Source of the DNA: Anthropogastromicrobium sp052273485
GTDB taxonomy: Bacteria; Bacillota; Clostridia; Lachnospirales; Lachnospiraceae
Direction: 5' to 3'
DNA length: 36,736 bases
Assembly (NCBI GenBank): GCA_052273485.1
Contig: DAVZID010000032.1
Span: 1 to 36,736, forward strand
Shown here: piece after piece, positions 15,383-24,692 of the stretch
Layout: every line of letters starts with the position of its first letter
Position numbering within the stretch: the first letter of the stretch is position 1
Translations under genes and position numbers: made by a program
Notes under the pieces: generated by a model
What the model saw: only the letters and a program-made list of their open reading frames with translations
The model's database searches: none
What the model was told of the DNA's origin: nothing

Positions 15383-16270
15383 GTGTACCGATATCAACAT
15401 TTGCAGAGAGAGGGGATTCACAGACTTATTATGAAAGAAAAAACAAGTGGTTTTTTATCATTTTTATATACAACGCCAGTTGGAAGAGGACTGCTTAGCA
15501 TTCTTGTCAGTCCGGCCGTGTCACAGGCTGCAGGAAAGGTGATGAACAGTGGTGTATCATCACTTGCCGTTCCAGGCTTTATCAAGTCTCATGATATTGA
15601 TGTGTCGGAGCTTGAAAAGACAAGTTTTTCATCCTACAATGACTTCTTTACAAGAAAGCTAAAACCGGGCGCAAGACCATTTGAGGCAAGCAACGAGGCA
15701 CTGATTAGTCCGTGTGATGCGAAGCTTACGCTGTATCCGATTATGAAGGATTCTCGCTTTTGGATTAAGCAGGGTCAGTACACGTTGAAGAGTCTGCTGC
15801 GCGATGAGAAGCTTGCAAAGCAGTTCGAGGGTGGCATTTTGTGGCAGCTTCGCTTAAGTGTGGATGATTATCATCGCTACATTTATCCGGTGAGTGGCAG
15901 ACGTTCCCATGAGCGCACGATCCACGGCGTGTTCCATACCGTTCAGCCGATTGCACTCGAGCATTGTCCGGTCTACAAGGAGAATACCAGAAAATATTGT
16001 TTGATTAAGACAAAGGAGCTCGGTACCGTCTTGATGATGGAGGTTGGTGCGATGATGGTCGGACGAATCACAAATCATAAGGATACGCCGGGAATGGTAG
16101 AATTCGGTGAGGAAAAGGGCTACTTTGAGTTTGGTGGCTCCACAATCATTTTGCTGACACAAAAAGGCACGGTAGTGCCGCGCAAGGATATTGTTTATCA
16201 CAGCATCAGCGGCGGTGAGACACCGATCAAGCAGGGCGAGAAGATCGCACGGAAAAATACACAAAAATAA
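15383..16270 (+). CDS. psd: Phosphatidylserine decarboxylase proenzyme
   Basis: A 295-residue enzyme that converts phosphatidylserine to phosphatidylethanolamine. The self-cleavage site is FGGST (G252-S253), where serine becomes the pyruvoyl group. D112 (SPCDAK), H164 (DDYHRY) and H181-H185 (HGVFHTV) match the family core. The start is uncertain. GTG 15383 gives an N-terminus (YRYQ...REG) like that of relatives but has no clear ribosome site. ATG 15431 has GAGGGG but 15 bases away. I keep the longer form. A terminator follows 20 bp after the stop. Confidence 0.88.
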   Translation: MYRYQHLQREGIHRLIMKEKTSGFLSFLYTTPVGRGLLSILVSPAVSQAAGKVMNSGVSSLAVPGFIKSHDIDVSELEKTSFSSYNDFFTRKLKPGARPFEASNEALISPCDAKLTLYPIMKDSRFWIKQGQYTLKSLLRDEKLAKQFEGGILWQLRLSVDDYHRYIYPVSGRRSHERTIHGVFHTVQPIALEHCPVYKENTRKYCLIKTKELGTVLMMEVGAMMVGRITNHKDTPGMVEFGEEKGYFEFGGSTIILLTQKGTVVPRKDIVYHSISGGETPIKQGEKIARKNTQK

Positions 16271-16289
16271 GCACATATTTTCTCATAAG

Positions 16290-16317
16290 AGGCAGGGCGA
16301 AAAGCCTTGCCTTTTTT
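16290..16317 (+). terminator. Terminator after psd
   Basis: AGGCAGGGC (16290-16298) pairs with GCCTTGCCT (16304-16312) with one G-T pair, loop GAAAA, and six T (16312-16317). Confidence 0.85.
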
Positions 16318-16435
16318 GGCAAAAGACAGTAAAGTGGAAGCTGTAGCATCCGTAACGAAACGATAGCAAAAGGGAAAGCTAGGGGATTCATAACAAAACT
16401 GAGACGTGAAAAAATTTATCAAAAAGGAGATTACG

Positions 16436-19400
16436 ATGAATAAATTGATGAAATCCGAATGGAGGGACCGCATCAATCATTGGGTGCGTACGCTCAAAGA
16501 TGATTTTTATCAACCGCTAGGGGAGATTCATTGGGAGGCATTTCGCACAAGTGGACAGCTCTCGCTAGAGGAGGCAAAAAAAGAGCAGTTTGTTTCGGTA
16601 GAGCCAGGCTTTACCTGGGGCAATACGTATGAATATTGTTGGATGAAGGGACACATTCAGCTGGGTGAGGAAGCAGCAAGAAAGCGCATTGTGATGAATC
16701 TAAAGCCGGATGGCGAGGCGACATTGTTTGTAAATGATGAGGCTTTTGGTACATACCGTGCTTCCTGGGTCAATGAGCCGCATCATTATATTGTGGATAA
16801 TGTGTTAAGTCGCTGCGCAAAGGGTGACGAGCAGTTTGACATTATGATGGAGGTCTATGCGGGTCATTATCTGCCGGAAGCGCCGACAGGTGGCTGTGCG
16901 ACAGGACCAGTGCTTCCAGGCTCCTATACGGACCCATTAGAAGAGGGAAAAAGACGTACATTAGGGCGCTGCACCTATGGAATCTGGAACGAGGATGCCT
17001 ACCAACTCTTTATGGATGTAGATACACTTGGACGATTACTTGAAGTGATCGATAAGACAAGCCTTAGAGCGGCAAAGATCGCAAAGGCCTTAGAGCAGTT
17101 TACGCTGATCGTTGATTTCGAGCAGGAGCGGGACGCGAGAATCGAGTCCTATAAAAAAGCGCGTGAAGCATTAAAGCCGGTGTTAGAAGCTAAGAACGGT
17201 TCGACAATGCCAGTCTTTTACGCGGTGGGAAATGCTCATCTGGATCTTGCGTGGCTGTGGCCGATTGCAGAGACGGGCCGGAAAACGGCACGTACGTTTG
17301 CAGCACAGCTTCGTCTGATCGAGGAATATCCAGAGTACAAATTTATTCAGAGCCAGCCGGCCGAGTATGAGATGTGCCGCAAGCGATATCCTGAGCTGTT
17401 TGAGAAAATTAAGGCGGCTGTCAAGAAAGGTCAGTGGATTGCAGAGGGCGCCATGTGGGTTGAGCCTGACACGAACATGGCAGGCGGTGAAGCATTGGTT
17501 CGTCAGCTGCTATATGGAAAACAGTATTATAAAGAAGTATTTGATGTGGACAGCGAAGTGCTGTGGCTTCCGGATACGTTTGGCTACACAGCGGCTTTGC
17601 CACAGATTTTAAAGGGCTGCAAGGTCAACTACCTGGTAACACAAAAGATTTTCTGGTCGTACAACGAGGGTGAGCAGTTCCCATATCATTACTTTAACTG
17701 GGAGGGCATGGACGGAAGTAAAATTGTATCATTCCTTCCGACAAGCTATACCTACAAGACCGATCCAAAGCAGCTTGACGAGGTATGGAAAAATAGAAGT
17801 CAGTTACAGGATCTGGATGCCTTTTTGCTGCCGTTTGGCTATGGCGATGGTGGCGGCGGTCCAACAAGAGACCATATCGAATATATAAAAAGAGAACAAA
17901 ATTTGGAGGGCGCACCGAGAGTCGAGTTGTCCGATCCAAAAACCTTTTTCAAAAAAATGGATGAAGAGGGCGGTCCGGTCAATACTTACGTCGGTGAGCT
18001 GTATTTTAGTGCACACAGAGGAACCTACACCTCTCAGGCAAAGGTAAAGCAAAATAACAGACGTGCCGAGTTTGCGCTTCGTGAGATGGAAGTGTGGGGA
18101 GCATTTGGCCTTTGTAAGGGAAATATGTATGACAGCGAGAAAGCAGATTCCCTCTGGAAAGAGTTGTTATTAAATCAGTTTCACGATATTCTTCCGGGTT
18201 CTTCAATGGGAAGAGTTTACGTGGAAGCAAGAAAAGCCGTTGGCAGCGTGATCGAGACAGCAAGGGAACAGGCAGATGCGTATATGCGTCAGCTTGTGAC
18301 AAAAGAAAGTAAAAACGCTGTGACGATCTTTAACTCATTTGGTTTTGAGAGAAAAGCAGTAGTAAAACTTCCAGAAGCATTTGCAGATGGCGCAAAGACC
18401 TTTGAAGGTGAGGAGATCTTTGTCGAGAAGACACCATTTGGTGTAAAGGCATGGGTGACAATCCCATCATGTGGAGCTGTGACACTTGTTCCATATAAGA
18501 AGCAAGATGGAGAGCAAAATGTAGAGAAAAAGGCGGTATCCGCAGAAAAGATAGCAGACGGCTTTGTACTGGATAATTCACAGGTACGCGTCAAGATAAA
18601 CGAAAAGGGCGAGGTGACAAGCTTTGTCTTAAAAGAATCTGGACGGGAGTTTGCAGCAGATGCACTGAATCGCTTCCATTTTTATAAAGATGTGCCGCGC
18701 CGGTTTGATGCGTGGGATATCGACTCCAATTATCGGGAGCAGGAGCTTGATGGCGCATTTGACGTGAATACCGAGCTTGTGTCAGATGGAATTGAGGCCG
18801 TCCTTAAAGTGACAGGAATGATTGGAAATTCTTCGTATACACAGTACATTCGTCTGGCAAAGGATAGCAGACGTCTCGAATTTGACACGACCATTGACTG
18901 GAAGGAACTTCATCGTTTGTTAAAGACGGCATTTCCAGTGACGGTATATGCAGAAAATGGAATCAACGAGATGCAGTTTGGCTATGTGATGCGCCCAACG
19001 CATCGCTCAAGAGAATACGAGAAGGATCGTTTTGAGGTTTGCAATCATCGCTATAGTGCACTGTGCGATGCATCTCACGGTGCAGCCGTATTAAATGACT
19101 GCAAGTACGGAATCAGCATGAACCAGAATGCACTAGAGCTGACGCTTCTTCGTGCGGCGGCAGCGCCAGAAATGCGTGCAGACAATCAGGTTCATCATTT
19201 TACTTATGCGTTTACCGCTTGGGAAGGTGATTTTGCCGGATGTGATGTGGTACAGCAGGGCTATGAGCTAAATGAAACACCAAGACTGGTGCCAGGATGT
19301 GTACCGACATTTTGCATGGCTTCGGTAAAGAGCGGCACGGTTGTTTTAGGTACGATAAAGCCGTCATTAGACAGAAGTGGTGATCTGATTCTTCGTCTGT

Positions 19401-19585
19401 ATGAGTGCAAAAAGGCAGCAGGAAAGGCACAGATTTCGCTGAACTTTGATATAAAGAAGGCTTGGATTTGTGATATGTTGGAAAATAAGGAGCAGGAGAT
19501 TGTGATAAAGGATGGCATGCTGGAGCTTGACTTTGGTGCATTCCAGATTCGCACGATTCGCCTGTCTTTGAAAGGAGAACTATAA
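16436..19585 (+). CDS. GH38 alpha-mannosidase
   Basis: A 1049-residue cytoplasmic glycosidase. The catalytic domain starts near residue 258 with the zinc motif AVGNAHLDLAWLWP (H268, D270). The nucleophile is D380 in WLPDTFGYTAALPQ, and a further zinc histidine lies in LNQFHDILPG. The N-terminal 250 residues hold the beta-sandwich and linker seen in bacterial long GH38 enzymes; the C-terminal part is the large beta-sandwich region. No signal peptide is present. ATG 16436 has AAGGAG six bases before it; a GTG at 16406 lacks one. The family removes terminal alpha-mannose from glycans. The stop shares one base with the start of the next gene (TAATG), so the two enzymes are coupled and likely act on one substrate. 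Confidence 0.92.
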   Translation: MNKLMKSEWRDRINHWVRTLKDDFYQPLGEIHWEAFRTSGQLSLEEAKKEQFVSVEPGFTWGNTYEYCWMKGHIQLGEEAARKRIVMNLKPDGEATLFVNDEAFGTYRASWVNEPHHYIVDNVLSRCAKGDEQFDIMMEVYAGHYLPEAPTGGCATGPVLPGSYTDPLEEGKRRTLGRCTYGIWNEDAYQLFMDVDTLGRLLEVIDKTSLRAAKIAKALEQFTLIVDFEQERDARIESYKKAREALKPVLEAKNGSTMPVFYAVGNAHLDLAWLWPIAETGRKTARTFAAQLRLIEEYPEYKFIQSQPAEYEMCRKRYPELFEKIKAAVKKGQWIAEGAMWVEPDTNMAGGEALVRQLLYGKQYYKEVFDVDSEVLWLPDTFGYTAALPQILKGCKVNYLVTQKIFWSYNEGEQFPYHYFNWEGMDGSKIVSFLPTSYTYKTDPKQLDEVWKNRSQLQDLDAFLLPFGYGDGGGGPTRDHIEYIKREQNLEGAPRVELSDPKTFFKKMDEEGGPVNTYVGELYFSAHRGTYTSQAKVKQNNRRAEFALREMEVWGAFGLCKGNMYDSEKADSLWKELLLNQFHDILPGSSMGRVYVEARKAVGSVIETAREQADAYMRQLVTKESKNAVTIFNSFGFERKAVVKLPEAFADGAKTFEGEEIFVEKTPFGVKAWVTIPSCGAVTLVPYKKQDGEQNVEKKAVSAEKIADGFVLDNSQVRVKINEKGEVTSFVLKESGREFAADALNRFHFYKDVPRRFDAWDIDSNYREQELDGAFDVNTELVSDGIEAVLKVTGMIGNSSYTQYIRLAKDSRRLEFDTTIDWKELHRLLKTAFPVTVYAENGINEMQFGYVMRPTHRSREYEKDRFEVCNHRYSALCDASHGAAVLNDCKYGISMNQNALELTLLRAAAAPEMRADNQVHHFTYAFTAWEGDFAGCDVVQQGYELNETPRLVPGCVPTFCMASVKSGTVVLGTIKPSLDRSGDLILRLYECKKAAGKAQISLNFDIKKAWICDMLENKEQEIVIKDGMLELDFGAFQIRTIRLSLKGEL

Positions 19586-21591
19586 TGAACATTCCATTTG
19601 ATGAGAAGATTCTGACGAAAGGCGCATCCCTTTTAAAGAAAGAGTCTGGCGCAGAGGGGGCAGTATTAAAACTGTCAAAAGATGGTGCAGGAATTGTACT
19701 GCCGTGGAATGTCACTTCGGATGCGCGCTATTTTCTGTTTCAGATCGAAACGCTTGAGGAACACAGTGAGGCCTTTAATGTGTACGTGTATGGCAAGGAT
19801 GAGGAACCGACGATGACAATTCGTTTTGGTATTCTGCCACAGATCATAACGCAGATTTGCCTTGATAAGGAGTGGTTCAAGGCAGATGTGCTGTTTCCGG
19901 AGGCACTTCCGGGTGAGCTTAAGATTGTATGCCACGGCGGACGAATCACACCAGAAGAAATCACACGCATTGAACTGAAGACAATTCCGGTGTTCCACGA
20001 TATTACCGTGCGCATCAGCGACATGAAGCTGACAGATGAGTATCCAGAGAAGGTGCAGCTGCCGGATATCAAGCTTGTCGACCGTCTGGGCCAGAATAAG
20101 CGAAAGGACTGGAAGGGCAAGACAAAGGATATCGAGGAGTTAAAGACGATTCTGGAAAAACAGGTCAAGGACGGTGAGCAGGGGTATCCATTTGACAACT
20201 GGTCCAAGTGGGGCGGCTGGAAAAATAAAAAGATAGCCGAGGGTACTGGATTTTTCACAAAGTATAAGGTAGATGGCAAGTGGTGGCTTGCAGACCCAGA
20301 TGGCTATGCGTTTTTCAGTGCAGGACCGGATTGCGTCAATGTACCAGTAGACTGCCGTGTGGATGGCGTTGAGAAATGGCTCGACTGGCTGCCAAATGAA
20401 AAGGAGCCCGCTTACACCGAGATGTTTTCACCAGAGCGCGTCTTTAAGGATCGAAAGCGAAATGTGAAGATGTTTTCCTATGCAGGTGCAAATCTATATC
20501 GTGTTTTCGGTGCAGACTGGTATCCGATTTGGAAACGAATGATGGCTGGACAGCTGATGCAGATGGGCATGAATACGCTCGGCAATTGGAGCGATCACAG
20601 ACTCTTTGAGGATACACCGATTCCGTATGTGACATCGCTTCCAGAGTTTCCGGAGACTGAAAAAAAGATCTTCCGCGATTTTCCAGATGTACTGAGTGAT
20701 GAGTACAAAAACAATGCAGATAAGAATGCACAGGCACTCGCCGTAAAGAAAGACGATCCGATGATGATTGGTTATTTCCTTCGCAATGAGCCAAGCTGGG
20801 CATTTGTGGACAATTTAGTGCTCGCGGATGAGGTGCTGTATAACCCGGAGCGCACGGTCTGCAAGGAAAAACTGATTACAGCCTTACAGGAAAAATATCA
20901 AACTGTGGAGGCATTAAACGCGGCATGGAACACATCATTTTCTGGCTTTGAGGATCTGTATCAGCCGATTCGCGATGCGTCAACAAAGTCAGAGGCGGCC
21001 AAAAAAGACCAGAAGGAATTTTCAAAGAAAATGCTTCGCGCCTACGTCGAGATTCCAGCAAAAGCGTGCCGTAAAGTCGATCCAAACCATATGATCCTCG
21101 GTATGAGATGGGCATGGATCTCTGACCCAGATCTGGTGACCGGTTGGGAAAATTTTGATGTATTCTCGATCAACTGCTATGCAGTTGACCCGACAGCGGC
21201 AATCGATCATATCACAGAGTTAGGTGTTGATCTGCCGGTAATGATCGGGGAGTTCCACTTTGGTGCACTTGATGCAGGACCAAATGCGACTGGTTTGGAG
21301 GGCGTGCTGACACAGGCAGATCGAGGCAAGGCATATCGCTATTACTGCGAGCGTGTAGCGGCTCATCCAAATGGTGTCGGCTGCCATTATTTCCAGTGCT
21401 ACGATCAGTTTGTATTAGGTCGTTTCGACGGGGAAAATTATAACATTGGTCTGTTTGATATTTGCTCGCGCCCATACGAGGATATGGCATACGAGGTAAA
21501 ACGGTGCAGTGAAAATGTGTATGCGATTGCAGATGGAACAAAAATGCCTACAGAGGAAAAGGCAGAAAGCATTCCGATGATTGCATATTGA
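19585..21591 (+). CDS. Clan GH-A retaining glycoside hydrolase, GH50/agarase-like, exact family uncertain
   Basis: A 668-residue intracellular protein. The first 150 residues look like a beta-sandwich. The (beta/alpha)8 part begins near 222 with FFTKYKVDGKWWLADPDGY (key GKWWLADPDG, 231-240), the wording typical of GH50-like agarase annotations. E402 in GYFLRNEPSW is the expected acid/base (Asn-Glu of clan GH-A), and E556 in VMIGEFHFG the nucleophile. No signal peptide or carbohydrate-binding domain is visible. Coupling with the alpha-mannosidase (TAATG, AAAGGAG inside the end of that gene) suggests a beta-linked sugar under alpha-mannose rather than agar. Substrate is unknown; a beta-galactosidase, beta-mannosidase or beta-glucosidase activity are all possible. 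Confidence 0.78.
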   Translation: MNIPFDEKILTKGASLLKKESGAEGAVLKLSKDGAGIVLPWNVTSDARYFLFQIETLEEHSEAFNVYVYGKDEEPTMTIRFGILPQIITQICLDKEWFKADVLFPEALPGELKIVCHGGRITPEEITRIELKTIPVFHDITVRISDMKLTDEYPEKVQLPDIKLVDRLGQNKRKDWKGKTKDIEELKTILEKQVKDGEQGYPFDNWSKWGGWKNKKIAEGTGFFTKYKVDGKWWLADPDGYAFFSAGPDCVNVPVDCRVDGVEKWLDWLPNEKEPAYTEMFSPERVFKDRKRNVKMFSYAGANLYRVFGADWYPIWKRMMAGQLMQMGMNTLGNWSDHRLFEDTPIPYVTSLPEFPETEKKIFRDFPDVLSDEYKNNADKNAQALAVKKDDPMMIGYFLRNEPSWAFVDNLVLADEVLYNPERTVCKEKLITALQEKYQTVEALNAAWNTSFSGFEDLYQPIRDASTKSEAAKKDQKEFSKKMLRAYVEIPAKACRKVDPNHMILGMRWAWISDPDLVTGWENFDVFSINCYAVDPTAAIDHITELGVDLPVMIGEFHFGALDAGPNATGLEGVLTQADRGKAYRYYCERVAAHPNGVGCHYFQCYDQFVLGRFDGENYNIGLFDICSRPYEDMAYEVKRCSENVYAIADGTKMPTEEKAESIPMIAY

Positions 21592-21598
21592 TTTTGAT

Positions 21599-21618
21599 GG
21601 GGGCAGGTAACTGCCCCC
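21599..21618 (+). promoter_or_regulatory. Hairpin after the GH-A gene
   Basis: GGGGGCAG (21599-21606) pairs with CTGCCCCC (21611-21618) around GTAA. No T-run follows (TGTCTGG), so it may be a processing or stability element rather than a terminator. Confidence 0.5.
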
Positions 21619-21719
21619 TGTCTGGTGATAAGAGTATGTGATCATTGATGTGGTGGGCAGGCAGGTAAGAAAGCGGCTCGACGATTGTTAAAATATAAAA
21701 ATTGGAGATTTACAAGAAT

Positions 21720-22760
21720 ATGGAAGCAGAAAAATTGATAGAAGCACTTCACACAGTAGAGAAACTCAAGAGAACCATGCGTCATTGCTATACATTCGAT
21801 GACCGAAAAGAGAGTGTGGCAGAGCATAGTTGGCGTGTGGCACTGATGGCGTATTGGATGGAAGATGAATTTCCAGAAGTGGATATGAATAAGGTAATCA
21901 AGATGTGTCTCATTCATGATCTGGGTGAATGTTTTACTGGGGATATTCCGTGCTTTAAAAAGACAGATGCTGATGAAAAAGTAGAAGAGAACCTGCTGTA
22001 TCAGTGGGTAGCGACACTTCCGGCTCCATTTAATGAGCAGATGCGTTCACTCTATCAGGAGATGAGTGAACGAAAGACGTTAGAGGCGCAGATCTATAAG
22101 GCACTCGACAATATGGAAGGTGCTATGGCACATAATGAATCAAGCATCAAAACCTGGGAGCCGCATGAGTATGAGCTGACAAAGAATTATGGACTTGATA
22201 AGACACAGTTTCATCCGTATATCAAGCATCTGCGCGATCTCTTAAGAGAAGAAACTGTGGATAAAATCATCGCAGCAGGAAGAAATATTACGATGGCACA
22301 AGAATCCGATAAGGATGAGCTGCTGAAACTGTATCGCTCAATGATTGGCGGCGCAGCAGACTGGAATGAAGAGTATCCTTCCATGGAAACGATTGCGTTT
22401 GACATTGCGCGTGACAGTTTATTTGTCATGAAAAATCAAAAGGGTGAGATCATCGCAGCGATTTCAATTGACCATGACGAGGAAGTGGACAAACTTGCCT
22501 GTTGGAGTAAAGAACTTCAGCCATCAGCAGAGGTGGCGCGTTTATGCGTCCGAAAGGACTTGCAGGGACAGGGCATCGCAAAGATGATGATGGAATACGC
22601 CTTTACCGTGCTTCGCAAGCAGAACAAAAAGAGTGCGCATATCCTTGTAAGAGATCATCATAAAGTAGCGCTTACGTGTTACAACAACCTTGGATTTGTT
22701 GCAGTCGGAGAATGTGAGCTGTTTGATCTGCACTTTGTTTGTATGGAAAAGAAATTATAA
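21720..22760 (+). CDS. HD-domain phosphohydrolase (HDDC2/YfbR-like) fused to a GNAT acetyltransferase
   Basis: A 346-residue two-domain protein. Residues 1-185 form an HD domain: RHCYTFDDRKESVAEHSWRV with H40, IHDLGECFTGDIP with the HD pair, and a later D-N-M-E-G helix. This pattern is that of HDDC2/YfbR 5'-deoxynucleotidases. Residues 195-345 form a GNAT fold with VARLCVRKDLQGQGIAKMMMEYA, where Q/GxG/A binds acetyl-CoA, and a C-terminal YNNLGFVAVGE. ATG 21720 is chosen; the TTG at 21702 lies inside the apparent ribosome site TTGGAG, which is 12 bases from the ATG. A fusion of these two activities is not one I know as a characterised enzyme. It stands between glycosidase and regulator genes without obvious functional link. 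Confidence 0.8.
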   Translation: MEAEKLIEALHTVEKLKRTMRHCYTFDDRKESVAEHSWRVALMAYWMEDEFPEVDMNKVIKMCLIHDLGECFTGDIPCFKKTDADEKVEENLLYQWVATLPAPFNEQMRSLYQEMSERKTLEAQIYKALDNMEGAMAHNESSIKTWEPHEYELTKNYGLDKTQFHPYIKHLRDLLREETVDKIIAAGRNITMAQESDKDELLKLYRSMIGGAADWNEEYPSMETIAFDIARDSLFVMKNQKGEIIAAISIDHDEEVDKLACWSKELQPSAEVARLCVRKDLQGQGIAKMMMEYAFTVLRKQNKKSAHILVRDHHKVALTCYNNLGFVAVGECELFDLHFVCMEKKL

Positions 22761-22784
22761 GATAGAAGAAAAAAATCTTTTTGG

Positions 22785-22831
22785 CACGCAGAATTTGTTG
22801 TATAATGACAATAGATTCTGCGTGTTTTTTT
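22785..22831 (+). terminator. Terminator after the HD-GNAT gene
   Basis: CACGCAGAAT (22785-22794) pairs with ATTCTGCGTG (22815-22824), followed by seven T. The 20-base loop contains a smaller TTGT/ACAA stem. It separates the HD-GNAT gene from the response regulator. Confidence 0.75.
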
Positions 22832-22875
22832 GCAATGAAATGACAGCAAAATGATTGACATGGAGGGAACCGGAA

Positions 22876-24507
22876 ATGGGACTGACAATCTTGCTGGTGG
22901 ACGATGACCAGCTTTTGACAGAGAAAACAAAAAATTCATTAAATTGGGATGGACTTGGCATTGGAATGGTATTTACCGCAAACAACATCCACGAGGCAAA
23001 GGGCATTTTAAAGGTGTATAAGGTGGATATCCTGTTATGCGATGTGGATATGCCGATGGGAAGCGGATTGGAACTGGTGGAGTGGATTCGTGAGTCGAAA
23101 ATGGAGATGAAATGCATCTTTTTGTCAAGCTACGCGAACTTTACCTATGCGCAGAAGGCACTTCGCTTAGGCTCTATAAACTACCTGCTCAAGCCCATTT
23201 CCAATAAAGACTTGGAAGCGGAGCTGAAAACGGTCTGTGAGGAACTGCTAAAGGAATATACCAATTTGAATACGCAGGAGAAGAAGAAACGTGAGGAGGT
23301 ATGGAAAACGGTGCTGGTGCAGGCGCTCTCAAATAGCAATGAGTCGTCTGACAGCGCTGCCTCTGCTACTACGTATACGCAAACTGGCGAAATGCAGTGT
23401 GATGCGAAATGTAGTACACAATATCCTTCTGCACAGCCGATTACACTTGTCCTTGCAGGACTTCTCGACAACAGCGAAGAACGTCAGAAGGTAAAGGATA
23501 TTTCATTATATAATTATTGTATGCGTACAGTGTCAGAGAAATATTTGCGGGAGCTTGATCTTGACGTGATTGTATCATATAAGGATGCCGAGTGGCTTCT
23601 CGTATTAAAAAATTTTGCCGATTATGATCGCCTTGAGGAGCAGCTGTCAAAAATGCAGCAAGAGTTAAATGAACAGACTGCGCATAGTTATTGTTTTTAT
23701 ATTACAGCAGGGCGCCCATATGCAAGCAGCGCAAAGGCAATTCGTATAATATCTGATATGCGCGAGCATGCAATTCCGAATAAACGATTGATGATTGAGG
23801 AGTGGGCATGGGAACTTCGAAAGATTTCTTATTCAGAGCCTTCTTGGGAGAAATGGCAGGAAATGTTTCATAAGAGTACAGCTTCAGGTGATTCATCTTA
23901 CAATACTGCTTACATGGACGTTATGCAGGAAATGCTTACCTATGTTGATCACGCCTGTGAGAGCGGAAGCTGGTACTTATCGGACTTAAAACGCTTTGTG
24001 AAGCATATGGGCGATTTGCTGTTAAAAGTTTTGCGTGACAACAATGAGACATTTGAAGAACTGTTTGACTGGCAGGAGTATGAGCGAATGAGCTTTCTGG
24101 CACGCCGCTCCGAGCAGGGATGTATTGATTTTATTGAAAACGTCTGGAAAAAGATGGATAGTCTGCATAAAACAGAAGACAAGGCGGAGGCAACAATTGC
24201 CAAATTAAAAAGATATATTGAAGAAAATTTAGGCGGTGAATTGACGCGTTCTGTTCTGGCAGGACAGGTGTATCTGTCAGAGGATTATATAACAAGGCTT
24301 TTTATCAGGGAGACTGGACAGACACTGCCTGTATATATTGCAAGACGGCGCATGGAAAAGGCAGCAAAACTTCTAAGGGAATCCGCAGATCCAATTAGCA
24401 AAATTGCGATGGAGGTTGGATACAGCAATTTTTCATATTTTAGCAAGACATTTCGTGATTATGTGGGCAGCACACCGAATGAATATAGGGCAAAGTATAG
24501 GAAATAA
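22876..24507 (+). CDS. YesN-type response regulator (REC + AraC HTH)
   Basis: A 543-residue regulator. The N-terminal receiver (about 1-125) has the acidic pair in LVDDDQ (D9-D11), the phosphorylation site D56 in LLCDVDMP, and K107-type lysine in NYLLKPIS. A long middle region of about 300 residues follows. The C-terminal AraC domain (about 440-543) contains two helix-turn-helix units, ending with IAMEVGYSNFSYFSKTFRDYVGSTPNEYR (key GYSNFSYFSKTF). GGAGGG precedes ATG 22876. It should be phosphorylated by the YesM-type kinase at 28355 and activate the transporter and glycosidase genes; separation of the pair by the transport genes is unusual but the only candidates here are these two. Confidence 0.9.
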   Translation: MGLTILLVDDDQLLTEKTKNSLNWDGLGIGMVFTANNIHEAKGILKVYKVDILLCDVDMPMGSGLELVEWIRESKMEMKCIFLSSYANFTYAQKALRLGSINYLLKPISNKDLEAELKTVCEELLKEYTNLNTQEKKKREEVWKTVLVQALSNSNESSDSAASATTYTQTGEMQCDAKCSTQYPSAQPITLVLAGLLDNSEERQKVKDISLYNYCMRTVSEKYLRELDLDVIVSYKDAEWLLVLKNFADYDRLEEQLSKMQQELNEQTAHSYCFYITAGRPYASSAKAIRIISDMREHAIPNKRLMIEEWAWELRKISYSEPSWEKWQEMFHKSTASGDSSYNTAYMDVMQEMLTYVDHACESGSWYLSDLKRFVKHMGDLLLKVLRDNNETFEELFDWQEYERMSFLARRSEQGCIDFIENVWKKMDSLHKTEDKAEATIAKLKRYIEENLGGELTRSVLAGQVYLSEDYITRLFIRETGQTLPVYIARRRMEKAAKLLRESADPISKIAMEVGYSNFSYFSKTFRDYVGSTPNEYRAKYRK

Positions 24508-24531
24508 GTTATTTGTTAACAAAAAAACGAT

Positions 24532-24597
24532 AAAATAACAAAATAACGATTTTTATGAAAAAAGATATCACAAAAAGATATCTTTTTTTTGTTATTT
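24532..24597 (+). terminator. Terminator after the response regulator, with tandem AAAATAAC
   Basis: AAAAAAGATATC (24558-24569) pairs with GATATCTTTTTT (24577-24588), continuing into T to 24590. AAAATAAC occurs twice in tandem (24532-24547), and GTTATTT (24591-24597) can pair with it to lengthen the stem. Confidence 0.75.
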
Positions 24598-24634
24598 CCT
24601 ATCAGAAATTTTGTAGCAGAAAAAATATAAAAAA

Positions 24635-24645
24635 TGTACTATAAA
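24635..24645 (+). promoter_or_regulatory. Possible activator-dependent promoter of the sugar ABC genes
   Basis: TATAAA (24640-24645) is a fair -10 box about 47 bp before the GTG start, but no -35 hexamer stands at the right distance. That is what one expects of a promoter needing an AraC-type activator. The call is weak. Confidence 0.3.
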
Positions 24646-24692
24646 ACCATAAAGAAAAAAGAAATAATTAGTAAAAAAGGAAGGAGAAAAAC

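Noticed and set aside
22781..22806. A sigma-54-like TTGGCACG before the response regulator gene
   Set aside because: The -12 element is at the wrong distance (TTG is two bases too far and lacks GC), and the same bases form the arm of the terminator after the HD-GNAT gene. No sigma-54 activator is nearby.
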